A DNA stretch of 64,000 nt. Origin: Cellulomonas aerilata (GTDB lineage Bacteria; Actinomycetota; Actinomycetes; Actinomycetales; Cellulomonadaceae). The notes below the pieces were generated by a model. It was given only the letters and a program-made list of their open reading frames with translations, ran no database searches and had not been told where the DNA came from. The number at the start of each line of letters is the position of its first letter. Position 1 is the stretch's first letter. Location: contig NZ_BJYY01000013.1 in NCBI RefSeq assembly GCF_007991755.1, positions 124,001 to 188,000 of the forward strand, given 5' to 3'. Below, one piece after another: positions 36,332-43,863 of this stretch. A program made the translations under genes and the position numbers.

Positions 36332-37636
36332 ATGCCGACCCTCCGCACCCACCGTCGCTCGCTCCTGGCGGCCGCCGCCGCACCCCTGCTCCTGCTCACC
36401 GCCTGCGGCACCGGCGGCGAGCCGGCAGCCCCGGGCGCCGCGGCACCCGCCTCCGCGGACACCGCGCAGGACCGGCAGGACGGGGCGTCGGAGGCGACCG
36501 AGGCCGCTGCGTCGTCACCGCGGCTGGCCCTCACCTACGACGGCGGGGTGCAGGTGCTGGACGCCACGACGCTGGAGGTGCTGGCCGACGAGCCGCTCGA
36601 GGGCTTCACCCGCCTGAACCCGGCGGGCGACGGGCGTCACGTGCTCGTCTCGGCCGGGGGCGGGTTCCACGTGCTGGACGCGGGCGCGTGGGAGGAGCCG
36701 CACGGCGACCACGCGCACTTCTACACCGCCCGGCCCCACCTCACCGGGACGGTCCTGGCGGCGCAGGAGCCCGGGCACGTGGTGACCCACGCCGGCCGCA
36801 CCGTGCTCTTCGACGACGGCACGGGGGACGTCACCGCCTTCGACAGCGCCGACCTCGAGCACCCGGACCGGGTGGAGCGCACGTACACGACTCCCGCGGT
36901 CCATCACGGCGTGGCGGTCGAGCTGTCCGACGGACGGCTGGTGGTCTCGGAGGGCACCGAGGAGGGCCGCTCGGGCATCCGGGTGCTGGACGCCCAGAAC
37001 CAGGAGATCGCGGCGGACGACCGGTGCCCCGACGTGCACGGGGAGACCGTGGCCGCGGACGAAACAGTCGTCCTGGGCTGCACCGACGGCGTCCTGGTGT
37101 ACCGCGACGGCGTCCTCACCAAGGTCCAGAGCCCGGACCCGTACGGCCGCATCGGCAACCAGTTCGGCACGCAGGACTCCCCCGTCGTCCTGGGCGACTA
37201 CAAGAGCGACCCCGACGCCGAGGTCGACCCGACCACGCGCGTGTCCCTGATCGACACCCGGACGGCGACGATGCGGCTGGTCGACCTGCCCTCCTCCTAC
37301 TGGTACCGGTCACTGGGCCGGGGCGAGAACGGCGAGGGCGTGGTGCTCGGCACCGACGGCGCCCTGCACGTCGTCGACACCGCGGCCGGCGCGGTCGTGC
37401 GATCGGTCCCGGTGATCGACCCCTGGGAGGTCTCGGAGAACTGGCAGGACCCGCAGCCGCAGGTGTTCACGATGCAGGGGTCGGCCTACATCACCGACCC
37501 GGCCGCCCAGGCCGTCCACGCCGTCGACATCGAGACCGGCGAGGTCTGGGCCACCGCGGACCTGGACGTGGTCCCGAACGAGCTCACGGGCACGACCGGC
37601 GAGGCGGAGGACCACGCGCCGCACGACCGCGGGTGA
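36332..37636 (+). CDS. aztD: AztD-like zinc metallochaperone lipoprotein
   Basis: Exported zinc-binding protein of the AztD type, 434 aa; in characterised systems AztD hands zinc to the binding protein AztC of an ABC importer. The signal peptide ends in a lipobox LLTAC with Cys25 as lipid anchor. After a disordered Ala/Asp/Glu stretch comes a beta-propeller-like body of repeated blades (VQVLDATTLEVLAD, FHVLDAGAWEE, IRVLDAQNQEI, LHVVDTAAGAVV, VHAVDIETGEV). A His-rich loop, EEPHGDHAHFY, and a His/Asp-rich C-terminus (EDHAPHDRG) are likely metal sites. The upstream Zur box predicts induction by zinc starvation. The partner genes aztABC are not in this window. It converges on zur with 9 nt between stops. 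Confidence 0.82.
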   Translation: MPTLRTHRRSLLAAAAAPLLLLTACGTGGEPAAPGAAAPASADTAQDRQDGASEATEAAASSPRLALTYDGGVQVLDATTLEVLADEPLEGFTRLNPAGDGRHVLVSAGGGFHVLDAGAWEEPHGDHAHFYTARPHLTGTVLAAQEPGHVVTHAGRTVLFDDGTGDVTAFDSADLEHPDRVERTYTTPAVHHGVAVELSDGRLVVSEGTEEGRSGIRVLDAQNQEIAADDRCPDVHGETVAADETVVLGCTDGVLVYRDGVLTKVQSPDPYGRIGNQFGTQDSPVVLGDYKSDPDAEVDPTTRVSLIDTRTATMRLVDLPSSYWYRSLGRGENGEGVVLGTDGALHVVDTAAGAVVRSVPVIDPWEVSENWQDPQPQVFTMQGSAYITDPAAQAVHAVDIETGEVWATADLDVVPNELTGTTGEAEDHAPHDRG

Positions 37637-37645
37637 CCCGCCCGC

Positions 37646-38065
37646 TCAGCGACCGGTCGCCCCGCGCCCCGGCTCACGTGCCGCGCACGCGGAGCACGTC
37701 CCGACGAGCTCGAGCGTGTGCTCGATGTCGGCGAAGCCGTGCTCCGCGCCGACGGCGGTGGCCCACGCCTCCACGCCCGGGCCCTCCACCTCGACGGTCC
37801 GGCCGCACACCCGGCACACGAGGTGGTGGTGGTGGCTGCGCTGCTCGCACCGGCGGTAGACCAGCTCGCCCGAGGTCGTGCGCAGCGCGTCGACCTCCCC
37901 CTCGTCGGTGAGCGACTGCAACGTCCGGTAGACGGTGGCGAGCCCGGTGCGCTCGCCGCGCGCCCCCAGCAGCTCGTGCAGCTGCTGCGCGCTGCGGAAG
38001 TCGTCGACGTCGGCCAGGAGGGACTCGATCGCGGCGCGCTGCCGGGTCGAGCGCTGGACGGCCAT
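37646..38065 (-). CDS. zur: Fur-family zinc uptake regulator Zur
   Basis: Fur-family metal-responsive repressor, 139 aa from the ATG at 38065. The winged-helix DNA-binding part has FRSAQQLHELL and TGLATVYRTLQSL; the metal part has CEQRSHHHHLVCRVCGR and a second CXXC near the C-terminus (CSAC), the structural zinc site. The HHHHLVC context, the Zur box nearby and the adjacent zinc chaperone favour Zur over Fur or PerR. When zinc is plentiful it should repress aztD and other zinc genes. Confidence 0.88.
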   Translation of the reverse strand: MAVQRSTRQRAAIESLLADVDDFRSAQQLHELLGARGERTGLATVYRTLQSLTDEGEVDALRTTSGELVYRRCEQRSHHHHLVCRVCGRTVEVEGPGVEAWATAVGAEHGFADIEHTLELVGTCSACAAREPGRGATGR

Positions 38066-38118
38066 GGTCACCTCCACGCGGGTCGGGTCGGGGCTGCGTC
38101 GTCGTCGTACCGGCACCG

Positions 38119-38162
38119 CCGTGCCGGCCCGGCATGCCGACCGGGCATGCGGGCCGGCACGG
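38119..38162 (-). terminator. Long hairpin between the YibE/F gene and zur
   Basis: A 12-bp outer stem (CCGTGCCGGCCC with GGGCCGGCACGG) continues into a 7-bp inner stem (GCATGCC with GGCATGC) around a one-base bulge and short loop. It starts 63 nt after the YibE/F stop on the minus strand and 54 nt before the zur start, so it probably ends yibE/F transcription. A role as an operator for zur is the alternative. Confidence 0.55.
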
Positions 38163-38224
38163 CGAGCATGCTTGCCGGGCACGAGAACCTATCAGCGCCC
38201 CACGGGCGCTGAGACGGCGCGCGC

Positions 38225-39424
38225 TCAGGTCGTCGCGACGCCGACCGGCTCCGCCGCGGGTGCCCCGGAGGACGTGGGTGCCCCGGAGGAGGAGCGGACG
38301 ACCCAGGCGCCGAGGGCGGTGGTGACGGGGATCGCGAGCACCAGCCCGATCGACCCGACCAGGGTCCGTGCCACCTCCTCGGCGATCTCCCCGCTGGTCA
38401 GCGAGTCCAGGACGGAGCGGTCCGAGATGCTGAGCAGGAGCACCAGGGGAAGGCTCGCCCCGAGGTAGGCGAACACGATCGTGTACACGGTCGAGGCGAT
38501 GTGGTCGCGACCGATGCGCATCCCCCGGTCGAACAGCTCGCGCCAGGACGCGTGCGGCGAGGCGGCGTGCAGCTCCCACACCGCCGACGCCTGCGTGATC
38601 GTGACGTCGTTGAGCACCCCGAGCCCGGCCAGGACCATGCCGCAGAGCAGCACCGCCCGCAGGTCCGCCGCCGGGGCGTAGGACTGCACGTCCAGGGCGT
38701 ACTCGCCGGACAGCCCCGTCAGGTGGGCCGCCCCGCTCGCCCAGGCCGCGATGCCCGCCGTGGCGGCCAGGCCGACCAGGGTGCCGAGCAGGGCCGTGGA
38801 GGTCCGGGTCGTGAAGCCGTGCGCCAGGTACAGGACGACGAACATGATGAGCGAGGAGGTCACGAGCGCCACCGGGAGCGCGGGGCGCCCCTCCAGCAGG
38901 GCGGGCAGCGTGAAGCCGCCGACCACCACCAGCGACAGGCCCAGCCCGATCAGCGCGGCCATCCCCCGCCACCGGGCCACCGCGACGACGAGCACGCCGA
39001 ACGCTGCGGCCAGCCAGCCCAGCGGCGGGCCGCGCACGTAGTCGACGAACAGGTACGGCGTCCCCTCTGCCGCCGCCTCGGCGACGTAGGCCACGCGCAC
39101 GCGGTCCCCCGGGGCCAGCACGGGCAGGTACTCCGGCGGGACCAGCACACCGACGTCCGAGCCGTCCGACATGGACGCCCGGACCTGCTGGTCCGCCTCG
39201 GTCGAGGCCGGGCGCACCCGCTCGACCGTGACCTGGTGGAAGGTCATCCCGGGCGCCGTCGTCTGCATGACCGGGCGGTCCGCCTTCGTCGGTCGCAGGA
39301 GGTACGCGGCCACCAGGGTCGCGAGCAGGGCAGGCACGAGGACCGCCGCGACGATCACCCGAGCCCGCCGACGGACCGGTCGGGTCGCGGCCGCGGACCC
39401 GGAGCCGTGCACGTGCGTCGTCAT
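38225..39424 (-). CDS. YibE/F-family membrane protein
   Basis: Integral membrane protein of the YibE/F family, 399 aa from the ATG at 39424. An N-terminal helix is followed by an extracytoplasmic small beta domain (VPPEYLPVLAPGDRVRVAYV) and then about seven membrane helices. The family pattern is clear in LGVLNDVTITQASAVWEL and SLPLVLLL. No transport or catalytic activity is established for the family. It stands alone between the zinc block and the histidine kinase gene, which is divergent from it. Confidence 0.85.
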   Translation of the reverse strand: MTTHVHGSGSAAATRPVRRRARVIVAAVLVPALLATLVAAYLLRPTKADRPVMQTTAPGMTFHQVTVERVRPASTEADQQVRASMSDGSDVGVLVPPEYLPVLAPGDRVRVAYVAEAAAEGTPYLFVDYVRGPPLGWLAAAFGVLVVAVARWRGMAALIGLGLSLVVVGGFTLPALLEGRPALPVALVTSSLIMFVVLYLAHGFTTRTSTALLGTLVGLAATAGIAAWASGAAHLTGLSGEYALDVQSYAPAADLRAVLLCGMVLAGLGVLNDVTITQASAVWELHAASPHASWRELFDRGMRIGRDHIASTVYTIVFAYLGASLPLVLLLSISDRSVLDSLTSGEIAEEVARTLVGSIGLVLAIPVTTALGAWVVRSSSGAPTSSGAPAAEPVGVATT

Positions 39425-39512
39425 CGCGCCCACCCTCACCCGGCGCCCACCGGCGGCAGGCCGTCGACACGCCGTGACGCCCGGACTCGACCGCCGGGGC
39501 TCCCTCGCATCC

Positions 39513-39540
39513 CTCACACCTGCCCCCCGCGCGCCGATGG
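39513..39540 (+). promoter_or_regulatory. FliA/WhiG-type promoter motif for the histidine kinase gene
   Basis: CTCA at 39513-39516, 16 nt, GCCGATGG at 39533-39540. Transcription would start near 39547, which leaves a 25-nt leader carrying GGAGG before the GTG at 39573. Confidence 0.65.
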
Positions 39541-39572
39541 GAGCCACGATGAGGACAGCACCGGAGGTCATC

Positions 39573-41291
39573 GTGGGTGAGGCGCAGCGCGTCGCCGCCC
39601 TGCGCGGGTACGGCCTGCTCGACGTGCCCGTGCGGGACGACGAGCTCGAGGGAGTGGTCCGGCTGGCGGCGGCCGTCGCCGGCGTGCCCACCGCGACGCT
39701 CAACCTGATCGACGACCACCGTCAGTGCCAGCTGACGACGGTGGGCTTCCGTGGCAGCGACTCCCCGCGCACCGACTCCATGTGCGACGTGCGGTTCCTC
39801 GAGGGCAGGACCGTGTGGACCCGCGACGCGAGCACCCACCCGGACTACGCCACGAACCCGTGGGTGACGGGGCAGCTCGCAGCGGTGCGCTTCTACGCCT
39901 CGGTCCCCCTCGTCGACGCGAGCGGCCACGTGCTGGGCACGCTGTGCGTCTTCGACGTGGTGCCCCGGGTCGTGACCCATGCGCAGCTGCGGCTGCTCGA
40001 GGACGCCGCCGGTGTGGTGATGGCCCTGTTCGAGCGTCGCCGGCAGGCCCGGGACAACGCCAACCTCGCGGCCGAGGCCGACGAGCAGCGCACCCTGGTC
40101 GAGCTCACCATGGGCGCGCTGGAGGAGCGGTACGAGCTCACCGAGGCGATCCTGGAGACGATCGACGTCGGGGTGGCCGTCGCCGGTCCGGACGGACGTC
40201 TCACCATGCTGAACCGGGCGGCACGCGACTGGCTCGGTGTCGACGCCGACACCCGGCTCGATCGCGGTGACCACCTGGACCGGTACACCGTCCTCGCCGC
40301 GGACGGCGTCACCCGCCTGACACCCGAGCAGCGCCCGCTGCGGCGCGCGCTCGTCGAGGGCAGCGTCAGCGGCGAGGAGCGGGTGATCGCCGTCGACGGC
40401 CGTCCCCCGGTGCGCCTGACGACGTCCGGGCGCGCCCTGCTGGCCGCGGACGGCACCCGGCTCGGTGCGGTGATCGCGATGAGCGACGTCACGCGGGACC
40501 GGGAGCAGCGGGCCGCGCTCGAGTCGGCGCACCTGGAGCTGGCCGACCGTACCCGGGAGCTCGAGCGCTCCAACGACGAGCTGGAGCAGTTCGCCGCCAC
40601 GGTGAGCCACGACCTGCGCTCACCGCTGACCGTCGTCGACGGCTACCTCGAGCTCCTCGACGAGGTGTACGACGACGCGCTCGGCGACCAGGGTCGCAGC
40701 TGGGTGGCGACCGCGCGGCGCGGCCTCGGCCGGACCCTGGCCCTCACCGACGCACTGCTGACCTACGCCCAGGCGGGCGCCACCCGGTGCGTCCGGCGTC
40801 CGGTCGACCTGCGCGAGGTGCTGGACGCCGCCGTCGTCGACCTGCGTCACGAGGTGGTCGGAGCCGGCGCGCTGATCGAGGGCGGCGAGCTGCCCACGCT
40901 CCTCGGCGACGAGTCCCTGCTGCGCCAGCTGCTGCAGAACCTCCTGGGCAACGCGATCAAGCACCGGCGTCCGGACGTGCCGTGCCGGGTGCAGGTCACG
41001 GCGGCGCCGACCGACGACGGCTGGGTCGTCTCCGTGGCGGACAACGGCCGGGGCATCCCCGCCGACCAGCGACAGCGTGTGTTCGCCATGTTCACCACCC
41101 TCGACCCCGGCGCCCGCACCGGTCACGGGGTGGGTCTGGCCACGTGCCAGCGCATCGTGGAGCGTCACGGCGGGCGCATCTGGGTCGCCGACACCCCGGG
41201 CGGGGGCGCCACGGTGCACGTCGGGCTCCCGCAGTCCACCGAGCTCAGCAGCCCCGGCAGCCCCGGCGCGAGCGCGCACCGAGCCGGCTAG
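39573..41291 (+). CDS. GAF-PAS sensor histidine kinase
   Basis: Cytosolic sensor kinase of 572 aa. I chose the GTG at 39573 because GGAGG sits 5 nt upstream and the predicted promoter would leave almost no leader for the ATG at 39549. Domains: GAF at about 15-155 (TLNLIDDHRQCQLTTVG), PAS at about 185-305, a coiled helix, then HisKA with the phosphorylated His346 in TVSHDLRSPLTVVDGYL and HATPase_c with NLLGNAIKHR, VADNGRGIP and GHGVGLATCQRIVERHGG. There are no membrane helices. No response regulator gene is adjacent, so its partner is elsewhere. Confidence 0.9.
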   Translation: MGEAQRVAALRGYGLLDVPVRDDELEGVVRLAAAVAGVPTATLNLIDDHRQCQLTTVGFRGSDSPRTDSMCDVRFLEGRTVWTRDASTHPDYATNPWVTGQLAAVRFYASVPLVDASGHVLGTLCVFDVVPRVVTHAQLRLLEDAAGVVMALFERRRQARDNANLAAEADEQRTLVELTMGALEERYELTEAILETIDVGVAVAGPDGRLTMLNRAARDWLGVDADTRLDRGDHLDRYTVLAADGVTRLTPEQRPLRRALVEGSVSGEERVIAVDGRPPVRLTTSGRALLAADGTRLGAVIAMSDVTRDREQRAALESAHLELADRTRELERSNDELEQFAATVSHDLRSPLTVVDGYLELLDEVYDDALGDQGRSWVATARRGLGRTLALTDALLTYAQAGATRCVRRPVDLREVLDAAVVDLRHEVVGAGALIEGGELPTLLGDESLLRQLLQNLLGNAIKHRRPDVPCRVQVTAAPTDDGWVVSVADNGRGIPADQRQRVFAMFTTLDPGARTGHGVGLATCQRIVERHGGRIWVADTPGGGATVHVGLPQSTELSSPGSPGASAHRAG

Positions 41292-41379
41292 GGCCCGGGC
41301 ATGCCGGTGCCGCGCCGACGCCGTCGACGCCCTGGAGGGCGGTCGCCCGTCGGCAGCCACCGTCGGGTCCTCCCCCAGG

Positions 41380-41407
41380 CTCAGGTGGCGTGCCGCCCGG
41401 CCGATGG
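41380..41407 (+). promoter_or_regulatory. FliA/WhiG-type promoter motif for the membrane GGDEF-EAL gene
   Basis: CTCA at 41380-41383, 16 nt, GCCGATGG at 41400-41407. The GTG start is 31 nt downstream with GAGGAG in between. Confidence 0.65.
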
Positions 41408-41438
41408 AGGACCCGTCGGCACAGACAGAGGAGCGCAC

Positions 41439-43760
41439 GTGGGACGGACGACCTGGCACGTACCCCGTGCCATCGCACTGCTGCGCCTGGCTGTCCCGGT
41501 GGTGGCGGTGCTGTACGCCGTCACGCTGCTGCCCGGTGTGCGCGGCCCGCAGCCGGTCTTCGTCGGCTGGCTCGACAGCGGGGTGGGACTCGGGGTCGTC
41601 GTCGCCTCCGCGGCGCTCTGCCTCCTGCGGGCGGCGCTCGTGGGCGCGGAGCGACGGGCCTGGATCTTCCTCGGCCTCGCGCCGCTCGCGTACGTGTGCG
41701 GCGACCTGTACTACAACGCGGTCCTGGTGGGGGCCGACGTCGTGCCGTACCCGTCCTGGGGCGACCTGGGGTGGATCGGCGTCTACCCCCTGCTGGTGAC
41801 GGGCCTCGTCCTGCTGCTGCGCGCCCGGGTGGCCGGCGTCCGCGCCAGCCTGTGGCTCGACAGCCTGACGGGCGGCTTCGGGGCCGCGGCGCTGCTGGGC
41901 GCCCTGGTGCTCCGTCCCGTCCTGGAGCTGACCCAGGGACGGCTCCCGGTCGTGCTGACCAACCTGGCCTACCCGGTCGCGGACCTGGGCGTGCTCGCCG
42001 TGCTCATGCTGGTGTTCAACCTGCACGCGTGGCGCCCGGGACGCTCGTGGTGGCTGCTCGCGTGGGTCGCGGTCGTCCTGCTCGGCTCCGACAGCCTGTA
42101 CCTGCTGCAGACGGCTGCCGGGACCTACGTGGACGCCGGCCCGCTGGACGCCGGCTGGATCCTCGCCCTCGGCGCGCTGGGCCTGGCGGCCTGGCAGCGG
42201 CCACCGCGGACCACCGCCGTGCGGGAGGGCAGCGCCAGCATCGCGGTGCCCGCGACCCTGAGCGTGCTCAGCACCGGGATCCTGTTCGCCGGCGCCCTCC
42301 ACGCACTCCCCCTGGTGGTGTGCCTGGCCGGGCTGGCGACCGTGCTGCTGGCCAGCGCCCGCCTCTTCTTCGCGCTGGTCGAGAGCCGCAGGCTCGCCGC
42401 CGCGCGGCTGGAGGCACGGACCGACGAGCTGACCGGCCTGCCCAACCGCCGCAGCTACCTGGAGAGCGTGCAGGCCGCGCTGCACGCCGGCGACCCGGTC
42501 ACGGTCATGATCGTCGACCTGGACCGGTTCAAGCAGGTCAACGACTCCCTCGGTCATGCGGTGGGCGACGACCTCCTGCAGGTCCTGGGTCGTCGGATGG
42601 CCGCCCGCGTGGGCAGCGACCGGACGCTCGTGGCCCGGCTGGGGGGCGACGAGTTCGCCGTGCTGACCCGGGAGGGTGCGGAGGCGGACGCGTACGCGGT
42701 CGCCGAGCAGCTGCGGGGCGTCATCGCGGAGCCGGTCGAGCTCGGCGGGCTCGTCCTGCGCGTGGACTCCAGCGTCGGCCTCGCCCACGCACCCCGGGAC
42801 GGCACCACCTGGGAGGCGCTGCTCGCGCGGGCGGACGCCGCCATGTACGCGGCCAAGCGCGGTGGGACCGGGGTCGCGCAGTACGACGCCACCCGCGACG
42901 CCGACGGCGTCGACCGGCTGGCGCTGCTGGCGGACCTGCGGGTCGCCCTGGAGACGGGCCGGCTCGAGGTGCACTACCAGCCGGTCCGGTCCCTGCACAC
43001 CGACCACGTCACCAGCGCCGAGGCCCTGGTCAGGTGGACCCACCCGACCCGCGGCCTGCTCAGCCCCGCCGAGTTCCTCCCGGTCGCCGTGGAGGCCGGG
43101 CTGAGCCGCATGCTCACCGACGAGGTCCTGCGCATGGCCACCGACCAGGCGGCCCGCTGGCACGCCGAGGGTCTGGACGTCCCCGTCGCGGTGAACCTCA
43201 GCGAGTCCGACCTGACCGACCCCGACCTGCTCGACCGGATCGCCGGGCACCGCACCCGCACCGGGCTCCCCGCCCGGTCGCTGACGCTGGAGATCACCGA
43301 GTCGACCGTCGCCGCGGTCATGGACACCGCCCTGCCGACCCTCGAGGCGCTGCGCACCCAGGGGCACCTGCTCGCCCTGGACGACTTCGGCACCGGCTAC
43401 TCGTCCCTCTGGGCGCTGCGGACCCTGCCCATCGACGTGCTCAAGCTGGACCGCTCGGTCATCCGCGCCGTCGGCAGCCCCGCCACCGACGCGGTCGTCG
43501 CCGGCACCGTGTCGGTCGGTCATGCCCTCGGCATGAGGGTCCTCGCCGAGGGCGTGGAGACCGTCGCGGACCTCGAGGCGCTGCGGCTGCTCGGGTGCGA
43601 CTCGGTCCAGGGCTTCGTGCTGCACCGGCCCGCCCCGGCACTGCAGACCACCACGGTCCTGCGCGCGCTGGCGGCGCGGCCGACGGCGACGCCCGTCCCG
43701 GCGGTCGTCACCCTGCCTGCTCCCCGGCAGGGGTCGGGCGTGATCGCCTCCCGCGGCTGA
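41439..43760 (+). CDS. Membrane-bound GGDEF-EAL c-di-GMP enzyme
   Basis: A 773-aa protein from the GTG at 41439 (GAGGAG 5-6 nt upstream). The first roughly 310 residues form eight or nine membrane helices, a sensory membrane module of unrecognised class (conserved-looking loop DVVPYPSWGDLGWIGVYPLL). The GGDEF domain follows, with RLGGDEF (402-406), but the RxxD inhibition site is absent because the matching Asp position is Thr. The EAL domain has EALVRW (528-530), VNLSES, LEITES, LDDFGTGYSSL, DVLKLD and LAEGVET, so it looks catalytically complete. Both c-di-GMP synthesis and breakdown are possible; which dominates cannot be read from sequence. Confidence 0.92.
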   Translation: MGRTTWHVPRAIALLRLAVPVVAVLYAVTLLPGVRGPQPVFVGWLDSGVGLGVVVASAALCLLRAALVGAERRAWIFLGLAPLAYVCGDLYYNAVLVGADVVPYPSWGDLGWIGVYPLLVTGLVLLLRARVAGVRASLWLDSLTGGFGAAALLGALVLRPVLELTQGRLPVVLTNLAYPVADLGVLAVLMLVFNLHAWRPGRSWWLLAWVAVVLLGSDSLYLLQTAAGTYVDAGPLDAGWILALGALGLAAWQRPPRTTAVREGSASIAVPATLSVLSTGILFAGALHALPLVVCLAGLATVLLASARLFFALVESRRLAAARLEARTDELTGLPNRRSYLESVQAALHAGDPVTVMIVDLDRFKQVNDSLGHAVGDDLLQVLGRRMAARVGSDRTLVARLGGDEFAVLTREGAEADAYAVAEQLRGVIAEPVELGGLVLRVDSSVGLAHAPRDGTTWEALLARADAAMYAAKRGGTGVAQYDATRDADGVDRLALLADLRVALETGRLEVHYQPVRSLHTDHVTSAEALVRWTHPTRGLLSPAEFLPVAVEAGLSRMLTDEVLRMATDQAARWHAEGLDVPVAVNLSESDLTDPDLLDRIAGHRTRTGLPARSLTLEITESTVAAVMDTALPTLEALRTQGHLLALDDFGTGYSSLWALRTLPIDVLKLDRSVIRAVGSPATDAVVAGTVSVGHALGMRVLAEGVETVADLEALRLLGCDSVQGFVLHRPAPALQTTTVLRALAARPTATPVPAVVTLPAPRQGSGVIASRG

Positions 43761-43814
43761 CGGCGCACCGACGTCCGCCACAGGGGTGACGCGGGCGACC
43801 GCCCCGGCCGACGT

Positions 43815-43842
43815 GTCATGCGCCCGTCCGGCCCGCCGATGG
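43815..43842 (+). promoter_or_regulatory. FliA/WhiG-type promoter motif for the V4R-like GGDEF-EAL gene
   Basis: GTCA at 43815-43818 (one base from CTCA), 16 nt, GCCGATGG at 43835-43842. The GTG start is 22 nt downstream, after the Shine-Dalgarno sequence GGGAGGA. Confidence 0.6.
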
Positions 43843-43863
43843 ACACAGGGGAAGGGAGGACTG

